Of a DNA stretch of 44,508 bases, positions 17,766 through 24,603 are shown piece after piece (within the stretch, counting starts at the first letter, position 1; each line of letters opens with the position of its first letter). This DNA comes from Thermoleophilia bacterium (GTDB lineage Bacteria; Actinomycetota; Thermoleophilia; BMS3ABIN01): assembly GCA_014874265.1 (NCBI GenBank), contig JACWAM010000099.1, forward strand, positions 1 through 44,508, read 5' to 3'. Made by a program: the position numbers and the translations under genes. The notes under the pieces were generated by a model. That model ran no database searches. It was not told the DNA's origin and saw only the letters and a list, made by a program, of their open reading frames with translations.

Positions 17766-17823
17766 GAGCCGGTCCGGAATGTAACTGCCGGGGCGGGTAA
17801 GGAGAATCCACAGGAGAATTGCC

Positions 17824-18102
17824 ATCAAACGTGCTCATGTTTACATTTCCGGCCGCGTCCAGGGCGTTTTTTTCCGGTCCTGGACCGCCGAGCAGGCGCG
17901 CCGGCTGGGTCTGGGCGGCTGGGTTCGCAACCGTCACGACGGGCGGGTCGAGGCGGTGTTTGAGGGCCCCGCGGCCAGCGTTGATCTGATGGTGAAGTCA
18001 AGCCATGAGGGGCCGGCGCACGCCCGCGTCGATACGGTTCTGGATGATTACAGCGAGCCGCCGGAGGGGCTGACCGGGTTCCGGGTGAGGCCGTCTTCCT
18101 GA
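17824..18102 (+). CDS. acyP: Acylphosphatase with a non-canonical (AUC or AUU) start
   Basis: A 92-residue protein with both acylphosphatase signatures: SGRVQGVFFRSWT (catalytic Arg in the phosphate loop) and GLGGWVRNRHDGRVEAVFEG (catalytic Asn in VRN). The enzyme hydrolyses acyl phosphates such as carbamoyl- and acetyl-phosphate. The frame has no ATG, GTG or TTG between an in-frame stop at 17782 and the essential first motif. AGGAG at 17812-17816 lies seven bases before ATC at 17824, and one base before ATT at 17818, so AUC is the best start by spacing. Standard gene callers would miss it. A sequencing error turning ATG into ATC is the alternative. Confidence 0.85.
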   Translation: MKRAHVYISGRVQGVFFRSWTAEQARRLGLGGWVRNRHDGRVEAVFEGPAASVDLMVKSSHEGPAHARVDTVLDDYSEPPEGLTGFRVRPSS

Positions 18103-18129
18103 TGCGAGGATTCCCGGGAAAATAAATCT

Positions 18130-18205
18130 CCGGGTGATGCTTCGCCGCCCCGGGCGGCCGGAATGACATTTCCTGCTGTCGTCCCGGACTTGCCGGGAGA
18201 ATTCC
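18130..18205. repeat. Palindromic repeat cluster of the GGAATGACA family
   Basis: The sequence after the acylphosphatase stop contains GGCCGGAATGACA and then TGTCGTCCCGGA in inverted order, with GC hairpins on either side. No other feature was seen between 18103 and 18219. Confidence 0.4.
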
Positions 18206-18219
18206 TGGCTACCTGATGA

Positions 18220-19038
18220 TCAGCTCTGGTGATGATCGTGCCCATCGACGTGGCTGTGCGGATGAAAATGCTCGATTCCCGCGTGCATATGTGGGTGATG
18301 ATGCACCAGGTTTGCCGCCATCAGCAGATCCTGGTTGGCCAGGACAGCGAGCGCGTCACCTTCGCCCGCCACCCGGTGGTCCTCGCCGAGGACAACCGCC
18401 CGGCGGGCCAGAGACGGCACGATCCGCAGATCCTGGGTAGCGGTGATGATCGTCTTTCCGGCGTGGTTGATCTCCTTTATCAACTGAAGCAGGAAAGCCT
18501 CGGTTTTGGGATCGAGTCCCGCGGTGGGCTCATCAAACAGGAGCACGTCCGGATTGATCGCCAGCACCGACGCCAGCGCCACCTTTTTTTTCTCGCCGCC
18601 GCTCAGGTGAAACGGCGGGCGATCCCGCAGGTGGTCCAGCCCAAGTATATGGATGGTATCATTGACGCGCCGGTCAATTTCTGCTGGCGACAGGCCCAGG
18701 TGGAGCGGGCCAAAAGCAATTTCTTCCCCGACGTTGGGGGAGAAGAGCTGCGCGTCGGAATTCTGGAAGACAAAACCAACACGCCGGCGGAACGCCCGCG
18801 AGAAGCCTTCATCGCCCAGCGCCGCTTCCGTCAGCGGCTCGCCAAACGCGCTCACTGAGCCGCGGCTGGGAAAGACCAGCCCGTCAAGCATCATCAGCAG
18901 CGTCGACTTGCCGGAGCCGTTCGCGCCCAGGAGGGCCACGCTCTCACCCGGATCGACTTTGAAGCTGACGCCGGCGAGCGCCACCGCGTCCTCGTAGCTG
19001 TATTCAACTGCCTTAATGTCAAAAATTGTGTTGTTCAT
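18220..19038 (-). CDS. ECF transporter ATPase for nickel/cobalt (NikO/CbiO)
   Basis: A 272-residue ABC ATPase. Walker A is GANGSGKSTLL, the Q-loop is VGFVFQNSDAQLFSP, the signature is HLSGGEKKKVALASVLA and Walker B is VLLFDEPTAGLDP, with a final switch His region. The C-terminal ~30 residues are unusually His-rich (HHHPHMHAG and HPHSHVDGHDHH), a sensible metal-binding tail for a nickel or cobalt transporter. It lies 26 bases downstream of the fused permease on the same strand. Together with the CooT-like gene this makes a three-gene operon. Confidence 0.92.
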   Translation of the reverse strand: MNNTIFDIKAVEYSYEDAVALAGVSFKVDPGESVALLGANGSGKSTLLMMLDGLVFPSRGSVSAFGEPLTEAALGDEGFSRAFRRRVGFVFQNSDAQLFSPNVGEEIAFGPLHLGLSPAEIDRRVNDTIHILGLDHLRDRPPFHLSGGEKKKVALASVLAINPDVLLFDEPTAGLDPKTEAFLLQLIKEINHAGKTIITATQDLRIVPSLARRAVVLGEDHRVAGEGDALAVLANQDLLMAANLVHHHPHMHAGIEHFHPHSHVDGHDHHQS

Positions 19039-19064
19039 TAACTTGTAATGTTATTCCAGTTGTG

Positions 19065-21038
19065 TCATCCCAGAGCGCGGTCCGCTCCCCAGGCAACCAG
19101 CGCGGTGGCCACCGCGGCTGCGAATACCGCCCAGTCGGCGGTCCGGGCCCGGAACCGCCGCAAGGTCATCGGCTCGCCGTTGTAGCCGCGGCTGACCATG
19201 GCGGCGTAGATTTCGTCGCTGAGAGAGTGTGATTTGCCGAGAAGCGTTCCCATGCTGGCGGCGGCAAAACGGCGGTCCTCCCGGGGGTTAGAAGGGCCGA
19301 CCATGCGGCTGCGCCGCGCCGTGAACATGTCTGAGGCCAGTCTGAGCAGCAGGAAGATGTAACGGTACGTCATGGTCAGGATGAGGACGAAGATCCGGGG
19401 AACATAAAATATTCGCAGGGATTTTAGCAGATCCGACCAGCGGGTTGTGAGCGTCAGCAGCACCGCGATGGAAACAGAAACCGCTACCCGGAGAATCAGG
19501 ATGGCCGCACCGGCAAGTCCCTGCCTGGTGATGGCTATCGAATTGCCCAGGGACCACGGACCCGCTTTGACGGCATGGCCGAAATTCCAGATGGTTACAA
19601 GAGAATCTCCGCTTTTGACAACATTGAATATGCTCGGTAGCACGACGATCCCCGCGAATATGGGAATAAACAGCCAGACTCGGCGGATGAAGAATTTCAG
19701 CGACAGCTTCGAAGTCCACGCGCCCAGGAGCGTCACGGCGTACAAACCAAGCAGGAGCAGGGGCTGCCGCACCAGGGCGGCTGCGAGCAGCAGGACCAGG
19801 AGGCCGGCGGTTTTTAGCCGGGGGTCCGCTTTTTGCAGCAATCCCGGCCGGGCGGCGATCTGCTCGGAGAAGACGCTCGTCTTCAGCGCCGCGGCAAGAC
19901 CTTCGATGGTCCGCTCGATCGCGCTCTGTCGCCGGCGGCGTCCGGTCAAGCAGGGTGAGCACCGGGTAGCGCCGGCGCCGGTCATCCATTGGGGGATGGC
20001 ATCTCCGGGCTCGGGCACTGTCACGCTTCTCACCTGCTGGCGCTGCAACAACCGGATTGCCAGCAGCGTCAGACCGCCCGCGAAGGCGACTCCGATCGCC
20101 CCCGAGACAAGATAACCGGGGACCGAAGCCCAGAAGCCGCCACCGGCGCCATAGTGCGGGATCAGTCCGCTCCAGAAGCCGGCAAACCTCTTCATGCCGG
20201 CGGGGACGTAGCCCAATTGATGCTGAATCTCAGCCGGACTCCACTCGCCCCACGCCGTCGCGGTTGCGATCAGTCCGATAGGAACAAATAACAACACCAA
20301 TATCAAACCAATAATCAGAGGCTTTAGCCGGAAGTGACCTTCCAGAGCGCCCGCGGCCTGTCGCGCCGCCCCGCCCAGCAAGCCGATATGCGCCCTTTGC
20401 AGATAAACCACCGCCAGCGCCGTCACCGCCGTTTCGATGAAACCGATTACCGTCGCATGCACCAGCATCATCGCCGGGATTGTTTGGGACAGGCCGTAAG
20501 GCGAGTACAGCGCCGTGCCATTGGCGGTATGGAAGAGGCTTGGTTGGATCCCCACTTCGACGGCTGTCAGAAACGCGGATACGTTGATGCCCACGTAGGC
20601 GCCGGCGCCGGCGGCGGCCCAGCGGCGCCAGCCTCCGGGCGGCGAGCCGGCCGACAGCAGCCGGTAAAGCAAGTAACCCGTGACGGGCAGGGCAAAGGCC
20701 ATGTTAAAGCAGTTCGCGCCAATGGCGAGGATACCGCCGTCGCCAAAGAATAGCGCCTGGATCACCAGAGCCACCGACAGTGAAATAATCGCCGCCGAAG
20801 GACCGAGCGCCACGGCGATCAGGGTGCCCCCGACGGCATGGCCGCTGGTGCCCCCGGGAACTGGCACGTTAAACATCATGATGACGAACGCAAATGACGC
20901 TCCGATCGCCACCAGTGGCGCCTGCCGGGCCCGCAAAACTTTTTTCACCTTGGTGCCGGCCGCATACCAGACAGGCACCATTAACGCCCAAAGGCCCCCC
21001 GCCGTCTGCGGGCTTATGTAACCGTCTGGTATATGCAT
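19065..21038 (-). CDS. Fused nickel/cobalt ECF permease (NikM-NikN-NikQ)
   Basis: A 657-residue membrane protein combining three normally separate subunits. Residues 1-~215 are the CbiM/NikM substrate-binding component, opening MHIPDGYISPQTAGG (His2 is the metal ligand of the family) with GGTSGHAVGGTLIAVALGP and FGDGGILAIGANCFNMA. Residues ~235-360 hold a CbiN/NikN (PDGLE-like) segment. Residues ~385-657 are the CbiQ/NikQ T component, ending SLSDEIYAAMVSRGYNGEP. M-N fusions are known; the full M-N-Q chain is less usual. Nickel is favoured over cobalt because of the adjacent CooT-like gene. Confidence 0.9.
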   Translation of the reverse strand: MHIPDGYISPQTAGGLWALMVPVWYAAGTKVKKVLRARQAPLVAIGASFAFVIMMFNVPVPGGTSGHAVGGTLIAVALGPSAAIISLSVALVIQALFFGDGGILAIGANCFNMAFALPVTGYLLYRLLSAGSPPGGWRRWAAAGAGAYVGINVSAFLTAVEVGIQPSLFHTANGTALYSPYGLSQTIPAMMLVHATVIGFIETAVTALAVVYLQRAHIGLLGGAARQAAGALEGHFRLKPLIIGLILVLLFVPIGLIATATAWGEWSPAEIQHQLGYVPAGMKRFAGFWSGLIPHYGAGGGFWASVPGYLVSGAIGVAFAGGLTLLAIRLLQRQQVRSVTVPEPGDAIPQWMTGAGATRCSPCLTGRRRRQSAIERTIEGLAAALKTSVFSEQIAARPGLLQKADPRLKTAGLLVLLLAAALVRQPLLLLGLYAVTLLGAWTSKLSLKFFIRRVWLFIPIFAGIVVLPSIFNVVKSGDSLVTIWNFGHAVKAGPWSLGNSIAITRQGLAGAAILILRVAVSVSIAVLLTLTTRWSDLLKSLRIFYVPRIFVLILTMTYRYIFLLLRLASDMFTARRSRMVGPSNPREDRRFAAASMGTLLGKSHSLSDEIYAAMVSRGYNGEPMTLRRFRARTADWAVFAAAVATALVAWGADRALG

Positions 21039-21083
21039 GCTCGCGCGCTTGATCCTGCTCGGGTGCGTAAATTAAAACCGGCT

Positions 21084-21266
21084 TCAGGCCAGAAACACCT
21101 TGTGTTCAAGCAGCCTGATCTCCCGGATGCTTCCCTGGACCGTTTGCTCATGTCCAAGGATATCTGTCATCACAACTTGCCCGTCTTCCACCCTGATGAC
21201 CGCCACTTCTTCCATCACTTTTTCTTCTCGTCCGCCGGCAACGGAAAACGCCGTAATTTCACACAT
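21084..21266 (-). CDS. cooT: CooT-like small nickel-binding protein
   Basis: A 60-residue protein beginning MCEITAFSVAG, followed by EEVAVIRVEDGQVVMTDILG and ending IREIRLLEHKVFLA. This pattern fits the CooT family of small all-beta proteins, in which Cys2 is the nickel ligand and which assist carbon monoxide dehydrogenase maturation. The ATG at 21266 has AAGGAG seven bases upstream. It is the first gene of the operon with the fused permease and ATPase, which supports a nickel role. The longer opposite-strand frame over this stretch is a shadow. Confidence 0.85.
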   Translation of the reverse strand: MCEITAFSVAGGREEKVMEEVAVIRVEDGQVVMTDILGHEQTVQGSIREIRLLEHKVFLA

Positions 21267-21410
21267 AGAGACACTCCTTGGGAACAGGTTACAGTCAGTC
21301 TAATAACAGGATGATTAAAATACCAACAAGACGCCGGCGGGCGCGGCATCGCCTGAGACCGCGGCATCGCCTGCATCCTCAATATTTCTCCCTTTGCTGC
21401 CGAAAGCAAG

Positions 21411-21432
21411 TATGCCCATAAACCCCGGCATA
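21411..21432. promoter_or_regulatory. Inverted repeat TATGCC-N10-GGCATA, candidate operator
   Basis: A perfect 6-bp inverted repeat with 10 bases between arms lies about 29 bases upstream of the receiver gene and 145 bases upstream of the divergent cooT-like gene. The geometry fits a dimeric repressor. Just to its left, a near-duplicate pair (GCGGCATCGCCTG, twice, about 21336-21373) is also present. No regulator is assigned; a nickel- or metal-responsive factor is one option. Confidence 0.35.
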
Positions 21433-21460
21433 TTGACGGATCGAATTCAGGGAGATCGCC

Positions 21461-21841
21461 ATGGAAGAGAACGTATTGGTGGTAGACGATGAAGAAGTAA
21501 TCCGCGATGTTTGCGCCGAGATACTCGCGGGCGAAGGATACCTGGTCACGACAGCCTCAACGGGTCAGGAAGCGCTCCATCTCGTCAGCGAGAACAGCTA
21601 CGATGCGGTCGTTACGGATATCATGATGCCGGACATGTCGGGGCTGGATCTGCTCGAGGTCATCCGGAGCACAAGCATTGACGTCACCGCGATAGTAATC
21701 ACCGGCCTGGGCACCTTTGACATGGCTACCAAGTCTGACAGGCTGGGCGCCCGCGAATTCGTGGTCAAACCTTTCACGCCGCTCGAGCTAAGCCGCGCCG
21801 TGAGCAAAGCCCTGGCCGGGAAGAATTCCAAAGCTGTGTAA
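21461..21841 (+). CDS. Stand-alone response regulator receiver protein (CheY-like)
   Basis: A 126-residue receiver domain with nothing attached. Acidic pocket VVDDEE near residue 10, phosphoacceptor in VVTDIMMPDMSG (Asp54), conserved Thr in VITGLG and Lys in VVKPFTP. With no output domain it must act by binding partners. No histidine kinase is nearby. GGGAGA precedes the start. Confidence 0.88.
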   Translation: MEENVLVVDDEEVIRDVCAEILAGEGYLVTTASTGQEALHLVSENSYDAVVTDIMMPDMSGLDLLEVIRSTSIDVTAIVITGLGTFDMATKSDRLGAREFVVKPFTPLELSRAVSKALAGKNSKAV

Positions 21842-21879
21842 CGGGCTTCCCTGGTTACGCCGCGTCGCGAGCAGCAGAA

Positions 21880-22590
21880 CTAGCCCGGCCGCAACCGCAG
21901 CTTCCACACTAGCAGCACCGCTTCGTACACTATCCGTCGGGACATCTTGGACTGCCCCAGTTCCCTGTCGGCGAAAGTAATCGGGATCTCCTTGACCCGG
22001 AATCCTTTTCGGAGAGCCCGATATGTGAGCTCGATCTGGAATCCGTAACCCTGTGAAGAAACCGCGTTCAGATCAAGCGCTTCCAGCACCTGGCGGCGGA
22101 AACATTTTAGCCCCCCCGTCAGGTCATTTATCCTCACTCCCAGAATCATTTTGGCATATATGCCGCCGCCGCGGCTGATGAGCCTCCGCCCGAGGCCCCA
22201 GTTCTCCACGCGCCCGCCCGCAACGTAACGGGAGCCAAGGACGAGATCGGCGTCTTCGGCCGCCTCTAGCAAGGCAGGCAGATATGCCGGATCATGCGAG
22301 AAATCGCAGTCCATCTCGAGGATAAAATCAGTGTCGGTCTTGAGCGCCTCTTTAAAGCCGGCCAGATACGCCGGGCCGATGCCCTGCTTTTCAGGCCTGT
22401 GGAGGACAGACAGGTTACCGTATTGCTCGGCCAGCCGGTCGGCAATCTCGCCAGTCCCGTCCGGGGAGTTGTCGTCGACGACAATAATGCGTCCGTCGAG
22501 GCCGCCGGCAGCGAATACTTCCTGAAGCTTTTTGACAAAGCGATCCAGGTTCTCGCGCTCGTTATAAGTGGGCAGGATAATTGTGAACAT
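21880..22590 (-). CDS. Polyprenol-phosphate mannosyltransferase-like glycosyltransferase (GT2)
   Basis: A 236-residue GT-A enzyme without extra membrane domains. It opens MFTIILPTYNERENL, and continues with IIVVDDNSPDGTGEIAD, LEMDCDFSHDP (the DxD-type site) and GSRYVAGGRVENWG. This is the dolichol/polyprenol-phosphate mannose synthase pattern: it transfers a sugar from a nucleotide donor to a lipid phosphate for use outside the membrane. The start is placed at 22590, at the first strand of the fold; the frame runs 30 codons further but those are Phe-rich and unlike the family. Confidence 0.88.
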   Translation of the reverse strand: MFTIILPTYNERENLDRFVKKLQEVFAAGGLDGRIIVVDDNSPDGTGEIADRLAEQYGNLSVLHRPEKQGIGPAYLAGFKEALKTDTDFILEMDCDFSHDPAYLPALLEAAEDADLVLGSRYVAGGRVENWGLGRRLISRGGGIYAKMILGVRINDLTGGLKCFRRQVLEALDLNAVSSQGYGFQIELTYRALRKGFRVKEIPITFADRELGQSKMSRRIVYEAVLLVWKLRLRPG

Positions 22591-22701
22591 TGATCTTGAA
22601 AAGAAAAAGAACGGGCGAACCACCATAAACAAATCTAGCGGTTTTTGCCTGAAAAGGGAACTGCCACCGAATTCCCGCAACTGGAAACTAGAAGCTCGTT
22701 C

Positions 22702-23478
22702 TTACTTGACCAGCCTCCGGTACATGCTCCTTACCGCCAGTTCCGTCAGGATGAGCGTCGTTCCCAGCCCGTAGGCGGCTTCCAGAAGCAGCTTCCAGGA
22801 GTAGCGATCCAGCATGACCGAGCGGGTAATATCGACAAAGCTGGTAAAAGGAATCGCCCAGGCGACCAGCTGCAGCACTTCCGGAAACCGCGAGATGGGG
22901 AAAAAGGTATCGCAGAGGAACTGGGCCGGGAGCACGAAACCCGCGAAGTAAAAACGGAAGTACTCCATCTGCGCGATGCGGCTTGTCACCAGTATGGCGA
23001 TGGCGGCAAAGTTGAACGATGCCGCAAACATGATGAAAGGGATGAGAACCGATTGCCAGTGGTTGATGATTCCCAGTGCCAGCAATATGCTCAGTACCAG
23101 CACCGAATTGACGAAGCCGCGGGTCGCCCCCCAAAGAATTTCCGCCAGGCTGACTTCGCCGGCGCTGACGGGCGTCGAGATCATGCCCTCAAACGTGTTC
23201 TGGATCTTCATCCGGAAGAAGGAGCCGTAGGTGCATTCAAAAGTGGCTTGCATGATAGCGGCGCTTCCCAGGATGCCCGCGGAGACAAATTTAATGTATG
23301 GCACCCCTTCGATATGGGAGATGTAGGAGCCGATTCCCAGCCCGAAAATGAAGATGAACAGCATTGGCTCCACCAGCGCCGGGATGATGTTGAATTTGAG
23401 CAGCGCTACATAAACCTGGGCATTGCGCAGCCAAACGCGCAGAAAAGCCGGCGTCACTGAGAGCAGACCCTCGGTCAT
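22702..23478 (-). CDS. ABC-2 type exporter permease
   Basis: A 258-residue membrane protein with about six helices. It opens MTEGLLSVTPAFLRVWLRNAQ, and has the ABC-2 features FNIIPALVEPMLFIFIFGLG, FRMKIQNTFEGMISTPVSAGE and FLCDTFFPISRFPEVLQ. This is the NodJ/DrrB type. Its ATG overlaps the stop of the ATPase by four bases (ATGA), so the two are translationally coupled. The substrate is unknown; relatives export lipooligosaccharides or drugs. Confidence 0.92.
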   Translation of the reverse strand: MTEGLLSVTPAFLRVWLRNAQVYVALLKFNIIPALVEPMLFIFIFGLGIGSYISHIEGVPYIKFVSAGILGSAAIMQATFECTYGSFFRMKIQNTFEGMISTPVSAGEVSLAEILWGATRGFVNSVLVLSILLALGIINHWQSVLIPFIMFAASFNFAAIAILVTSRIAQMEYFRFYFAGFVLPAQFLCDTFFPISRFPEVLQLVAWAIPFTSFVDITRSVMLDRYSWKLLLEAAYGLGTTLILTELAVRSMYRRLVK

Positions 23479-24380
23479 GACCGGATCTCCCTGCCGGTTA
23501 GCTTCAGGAAGACATCTTCCAGGGATGCCGGCCTGATGATGTGATCGGCTTGAGGCCATGCGGCCAGCATCTGGTCAAAATCACTGGTGGAGCCGCCGTA
23601 GATGAAGAGGTTCTGGCCGCTCTCCTGGTGGCTGACCTGGGGAAAGCGCTCCAGGATCTCCCCGGTGAGGGCCCGGTCGGCTCTGAGCTCGAGCACAAAT
23701 GGCGGCAGGTGCTTCCGGATTAGCTCCGCGGGGCTGCCTTCGTCGACCCGGCGGGACTGGTCCATGATCATGATCTCGTCGCACAGCTTCTGCGCCTCGT
23801 CCATGTAATGCGTCGTGATCAGCAGCGTTATGCCACGTTCCTTGAGTTCGAGCAACCGGTCCCAGATGAGGTGGCGCACCTGCGGATCAAGGCCGGTAGT
23901 GGGCTCATCCAGAATGATCAGTTCCGGGTCGTTGATGAGCGCCCTCGCCAGAATCAGGCGCCGCTTCATGCCGCCGGAGAGCGACGGGACCGGAGTGCCG
24001 GCCCTGTCACCGAGATGCATGAAATCAAGCAGATCCCGGCCGCGGCGCCGGGCCGCCTCGCGGGGCATACCGAAGTAACGGGCATAGACCTTCAGATTCT
24101 GCCAGGTGGTCAGATCGGGGTCGAGGTTGTTTTCCTGCGGCACGACTCCCAGCCGCGCCTTGATCTGGCGCGGCGACTTAAGCACATCCATGCCGAAGAC
24201 CTTCAAGGAGCCGGATGTGGGCCGGACGATGCAGTAGATCATCTTCATCGTCGTCGTCTTGCCGGCGCCGTTGGGGCCGACAAATCCATAGCAGCGCCCC
24301 CGGGCGACTTCAAAGTCGAGCGACTCGACGGCGACGACTTCGCCGTAGCGCTTATGCAGCGTTCGGGCTTGAACGACCAT
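23475..24380 (-). CDS. ABC exporter ATPase (NodI/DrrA-like)
   Basis: A 301-residue ATPase. Walker A is GPNGAGKTTTMKM, the Q-loop is VVPQENNLDPDLT (the ENNLD form common in NodI), the signature LSGGMKRRLILARALI, Walker B LIILDEPTTGLDP and the switch ITTHYMDEA. After the ABC domain is an ~80-residue C-terminal domain ending in the LEDVFLKLTGREI motif of DrrA/CcmA-type exporters. The ATG at 24380 is preferred; a TTG four codons earlier is possible. Confidence 0.92.
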   Translation of the reverse strand: MVVQARTLHKRYGEVVAVESLDFEVARGRCYGFVGPNGAGKTTTMKMIYCIVRPTSGSLKVFGMDVLKSPRQIKARLGVVPQENNLDPDLTTWQNLKVYARYFGMPREAARRRGRDLLDFMHLGDRAGTPVPSLSGGMKRRLILARALINDPELIILDEPTTGLDPQVRHLIWDRLLELKERGITLLITTHYMDEAQKLCDEIMIMDQSRRVDEGSPAELIRKHLPPFVLELRADRALTGEILERFPQVSHQESGQNLFIYGGSTSDFDQMLAAWPQADHIIRPASLEDVFLKLTGREIRS

Positions 24381-24387
24381 GGCTTGA

Positions 24388-24429
24388 TTCAAGGTTCAAA
24401 GTTTAAAGTTCAAAATTTTCCAGTTCTGA
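24388..24429. repeat. Heptamer-type repeat (TTCAAAG units)
   Basis: Six 7-base units (TTCAAGG, TTCAAAG, TTTAAAG, TTCAAAA and two degenerate ones) start inside or just before the ATPase start and lie in the 220-base AT-rich gap before copA. Confidence 0.6.
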
Positions 24430-24587
24430 GAATTGGTTTGATCAAATTTTGAATTTCATAACTGAACATGACCCTTCTATTCCCGCAACGGAGCGAGGTT
24501 GAATCAAATCAGTGAAATGAGATTCTAAATGACTGCACTGAAGATTTTCGGAAATTTTCATAAAATATCAATAAAGTATAAGAATCT

Positions 24588-24593
24588 ATAATC
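24588..24593 (+). promoter_or_regulatory. -10 box of copA; transcript probably leaderless
   Basis: TATAAT ends ten bases before the copA ATG and no ribosome site is present, so transcription would begin at or within about four bases of the start codon. The surrounding 24577-24597 stretch is also built of heptamers (AATCTAT twice). No good -35 is visible. Confidence 0.5.
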
Positions 24594-24603
24594 TATAAGC
24601 ATC

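Noticed and set aside
21267-21460. Cobalamin or NiCo riboswitch before the nickel operon
   Set aside because: No B12-box or NiCo core sequence could be found; only an inverted repeat is present.
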